The notes beneath the pieces are model-generated. The model saw nothing but the letters and a program-made list of their open reading frames with translations. It was not told the origin of the DNA and did not search any database. 8,515 bases of DNA from Ilumatobacter sp. (lineage in GTDB: Bacteria; Actinomycetota; Acidimicrobiia; Acidimicrobiales; Ilumatobacteraceae): positions 1-8,515 of the forward strand of contig JAJCXU010000219.1 of NCBI GenBank assembly GCA_029263275.1. The letters are read 5' to 3'. Positions within the stretch are counted from its first letter, which is position 1, and every line of letters begins with the position of its first letter. This document shows positions 7,133-8,515 of this stretch, in pieces. The position numbers and the translations under genes are program-made.

Positions 7133-7154
7133 TGCGGTTGCATCAGCAACCGCA
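7133..7154 (-). repeat. 9-bp perfect hairpin downstream of rplI
   Basis: TGCGGTTGC and GCAACCGCA pair perfectly around a 4-nt loop (TGAT on the minus strand). It lies 20 nt after the rplI stop and has no U-rich tail, so alone it is not an intrinsic terminator. It may protect the 3' end of the mRNA or assist the stronger terminator at 7076-7118. Confidence 0.6.
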
Positions 7155-7157
7155 CGG

Positions 7158-7177
7158 TGAACCCGTCGCCGGGTTCA
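7158..7177 (-). repeat. 8-bp GNRA-loop hairpin including the rplI stop codon
   Basis: On the minus strand TGAACCCG and CGGGTTCA pair perfectly around GCGA, a GNRA tetraloop. The first three bases of the 5' arm are the TGA stop of rplI, so a terminating ribosome would compete with folding. It is the first of three consecutive hairpins after rplI. Confidence 0.6.
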
Positions 7178-7624
7178 GTCGGCCGCAACCACCTCGAGGG
7201 TGATCGGGAACGACACGTCGTGGTGCAGCGACGCGGTGACCGTGTGCTGACCGGTGGTCTTGATGTTGTGATCGGCTTCGATTGCCTTGCGATCGATCTC
7301 GATGTCGGTCTGCTCCTTGATCGCTGCAGCGATCTCGGCGGCATGAATCGAACCGAAGAGCTTGCCTTCGCCCGATGCCTTGGCTGACACGGTGATCGTC
7401 TTCGGCACCAGCGTGCTGGCGATAGCCGTTGCGGCTTCGCGAGCGCTCTGATCCTTTTGATCGCGCGACGAGCGCATCTTGGCTGCCTGATCCATGGCCC
7501 CGGCCGTTGCCTTGATGGCGTGACCCTTCGGGAACAGGAAGTTGCGGGCGTAGCCCTCGGCGACATCGACGATGTCGCCGCGCTGGCCGAGACCGTCGAC
7601 CTTGCTGCGGAGAATGACGTTCAT
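7175..7624 (-). CDS. rplI: 50S ribosomal protein L9
   Basis: A 149-residue protein, the usual L9 length. The N-terminal 23S rRNA-binding domain is clear: MNVILRSKVDGLGQRGDIVDV, then EGYARNFLFPKGHA, the classic L9 signature. A Lys/Ala/Glu-rich region (about 42-75) corresponds to the long connecting helix, and the C-terminal domain follows (TITVSAKASGEGKLFGSIHAAEIAAAI, then HHDVSFPITLEVV). L9 binds near the base of the L1 stalk and helps maintain reading frame. The start at 7624 is 5 nt after the rpsR stop, with GGAGG at 7639-7635 inside the rpsR end, so the two genes are co-transcribed and probably translationally coupled. The gene ends in the hairpin array and terminator before dnaB. Confidence 0.97.
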   Translation of the reverse strand: MNVILRSKVDGLGQRGDIVDVAEGYARNFLFPKGHAIKATAGAMDQAAKMRSSRDQKDQSAREAATAIASTLVPKTITVSAKASGEGKLFGSIHAAEIAAAIKEQTDIEIDRKAIEADHNIKTTGQHTVTASLHHDVSFPITLEVVAAD

Positions 7625-7629
7625 GGTGC

Positions 7630-8073
7630 TCAGGCCTCCACTTCGGTGGTCTCGGTCGTCTCGACAACCTCGGTGGAGGTGTCGGTTGACTCGGTCGACT
7701 CGACGTTGTCGTCACCGGTGTTCTCGGTGCTCTCGGCGTTGTCGTCACGACCCTCGTCGCGGCCACGGCCACGATCGTCACGGTCACGACGGCCGCCGGT
7801 GCGGGTCGATGCAACACGCGTCGCGTACGGCAGGAGTGCCATTTCGCGAGCGAGCTTGATCGCGCTGGCGACCTCGCGCTGCTGCTGCAGATCGTTGCCC
7901 GCCACGCGGCGGTTCTTGATCTTGGAGCGGTCGCTCATGAAGCGACGGAGCAGATCGACGTCCTTGTAGTCGATGTACTCGACCTTGTCGATGATGAGGA
8001 CGCTGGTCTTCTTCTTGAACTTGCGGGGGTTGGCGTCACGCGCCGACCGGGCCTTGTTCTTCTTGCTGGCCAT
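7630..8073 (-). CDS. rpsR: 30S ribosomal protein S18 with long C-terminal extension
   Basis: A 147-residue protein; S18 is usually about 75-90 residues. Residues 1-87 are a normal core: a basic N-terminus, then [55 protein letters not shown]18 binds S6 on the 30S platform. There are no cysteines, so this is the zinc-independent form. Residues 88-147 are extra: an Arg/Asp/Gly segment (92-111), then a Ser/Thr/Glu/Val low-complexity tail (112-147) with repeated EST, TET and TEV units. The tail is encoded by matching repetitive DNA. It continues in frame without a break to the rplI start, which is spaced as expected, so it does not look like a frameshift artefact. ATG 8073 has AGGA 10 nt upstream (8087-8084). 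It sits between ssb and rplI in the conserved order. Confidence 0.95.
   Translation of the reverse strand: MASKKNKARSARDANPRKFKKKTSVLIIDKVEYIDYKDVDLLRRFMSDRSKIKNRRVAGNDLQQQREVASAIKLAREMALLPYATRVASTRTGGRRDRDDRGRGRDEGRDDNAESTENTGDDNVESTESTDTSTEVVETTETTEVEA
7633..7740 (-). repeat. Low-complexity coding repeat in the S18 tail
   Basis: The DNA encoding residues 112-147 of S18 is built from degenerate short units (plus-strand forms such as CTCGGT, GTCTCG and TCGGTG) giving Glu-Ser-Thr and Glu-Thr-Thr peptides. Slippage at such units may change its length between strains. Confidence 0.6.
7635..7639 (-). promoter_or_regulatory. Ribosome binding site of rplI
   Basis: GGAGG on the minus strand lies within the final codons of rpsR, 10 nt before the rplI ATG. 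It fixes the start of rplI at 7624 and suggests coupling of the two ribosomal genes. Confidence 0.7.
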
Positions 8074-8171
8074 AGTGGATTGTTCCTGACTGGAAAATGA
8101 TGTTCGACTGAATTGCGAATTGGATGACGTCGAGCTGTGTGTCGACGAGAGGTATCAGCAGCGAGTGCTGA
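8074..8171 (-). other. Spacer between ssb and rpsR
   Basis: A 98-bp gap less GC-rich than its surroundings. It contains the AGGA ribosome site for rpsR (8087-8084) and a weak 6-bp inverted repeat (CGTCGA and TCGACG on the minus strand, 8-nt loop). I see no terminator with a U-rich tail and no confident promoter, so read-through from ssb into rpsR is the simplest reading. Confidence 0.45.
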
Positions 8172-8515
8172 TCAGAACGGCTCTTCGTCGCCGTAGATGG
8201 GATCGGCTGGCGCCTTGGGTGCACCGCCGCCGCCACCACCGCTGAATCCGCCACCATCGGCAGAATCGCGAGAGATGCGCTCGACTTGTGCCTGTGCCCA
8301 GCGGAGGCTGGGACCCAGGTCATCGGCGATCACTTCGGTGACGTTGCGCTTCTCGCCCTCACGGGTCTCATACGAACGCTGCTCGAGTCGACCGGTGACG
8401 ACGACGCGGTTGCCCTTGTGCAGGCTGGCCGCGGCGTTCTCGCCGAGATCTGCCCATGCAACGATGTTGAAGAATGAGACCTGCTCCTGCCACTCGCCAT
8501 TCACCTGATAGCGGC
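8172..8515 (-). CDS. ssb: Single-stranded DNA-binding protein SSB (5' end outside the window)
   Basis: The C-terminal 113 residues of SSB are present; the gene runs off the right edge and the frame stays open to the last base. The second half of the OB fold is clear: VSFFNIVAWADLGENAAASL, KGNRVVVTGRLEQRSYET, GEKRNVTEVIADDLGPSLRW. After that comes a short linker with a glycine run and the acidic tip DPIYGDEEPF, the tail by which SSB recruits replication and repair partners. SSB coats single-stranded DNA behind the DnaB helicase encoded downstream. The GTG at 8504 is an internal Val (RYQVNGEW), not a start. rpsF would be expected just beyond the window, by analogy with related genomes. Confidence 0.95.
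   Translation of the reverse strand, partial: RYQVNGEWQEQVSFFNIVAWADLGENAAASLHKGNRVVVTGRLEQRSYETREGEKRNVTEVIADDLGPSLRWAQAQVERISRDSADGGGFSGGGGGGAPKAPADPIYGDEEPF

Noticed and set aside
6963..7133. 57-residue N-terminal extension of DnaB starting at ATG 7133
   Set aside because: It would translate the terminator arm and all four DnaA-box-like sites, and the peptide does not resemble any DnaB N-terminus. MSNDVEYGQF at 6962 gives a normal family length.
6036..7160. 374-codon open frame on the plus strand across dnaB
   Set aside because: It is antisense to well-conserved DnaB and intein sequence, is rich in residues typical of shadow frames in GC-rich DNA, and crosses the intergenic control region.
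6963..7174. Chromosomal origin of replication
   Set aside because: DnaA-box-like sites are present, but no AT-rich unwinding region and no adjacent dnaA or dnaN are seen. A regulatory role for dnaB is the more modest reading.
8120..8151. Weak hairpin in the ssb-rpsR spacer as a terminator
   Set aside because: It has only a 6-bp stem with an 8-nt loop and no U-rich tail.
8172..8504. SSB as a complete 110-residue protein starting at GTG 8504
   Set aside because: The frame stays open to the window edge (RYQV before NGEW) and the first half of the OB fold is missing, so the gene is truncated by the window, not short.

Overview
The window is GC-rich, densely coded bacterial DNA. It most likely comes from an actinobacterium. 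The block ssb - rpsR - rplI - dnaB on the minus strand is the order typical of actinobacterial chromosomes (as in Mycobacterium, where rpsF precedes ssb). The translated proteins and the large LuxR-type regulator fit a free-living, high-GC actinobacterium, possibly of the Acidimicrobiia; that finer placement is inference only.

Layout, left to right. (1) Positions 45-1665, plus strand: three tightly packed genes with ATGA stop/start overlaps. They encode an unrecognised 156-residue protein, a lipoprotein with a fibronectin-III-like domain, and a second lipoprotein with a beta-rich domain. (2) Positions 1643-4210, minus strand: an 855-residue LAL/MalT-like regulator (P-loop ATPase with C-terminal LuxR helix-turn-helix). 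Its 3' end overlaps the second lipoprotein gene by 23 bp. (3) Positions 4296-6962, minus strand: the replicative helicase gene dnaB, split by a 427-residue intein with LAGLIDADG motifs inserted inside the Walker A loop. (4) Positions 6963-7174: a dense non-coding control region. It holds three successive hairpins after rplI, the last an intrinsic terminator, followed by four same-orientation DnaA-box-like sequences before dnaB. (5) Positions 7175-8515, minus strand: rplI (L9), rpsR (S18 with an unusual 60-residue C-terminal tail) and the 3' part of ssb, which runs off the right edge.

Functionally, the right half is a replication/translation operon (SSB and DnaB act at the fork; S18 and L9 are ribosomal). 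The terminator after rplI suggests dnaB is at least partly transcribed separately, and the DnaA-box cluster suggests the initiator protein may control dnaB expression or bind there for another reason. The left half is an unrelated envelope-protein operon converging on the regulator gene. The observations most worth following up are the DnaA-box cluster between rplI and dnaB, the P-loop intein, the S18 tail and the hairpin array. No tRNA, rRNA, CRISPR array or insertion sequence was seen.
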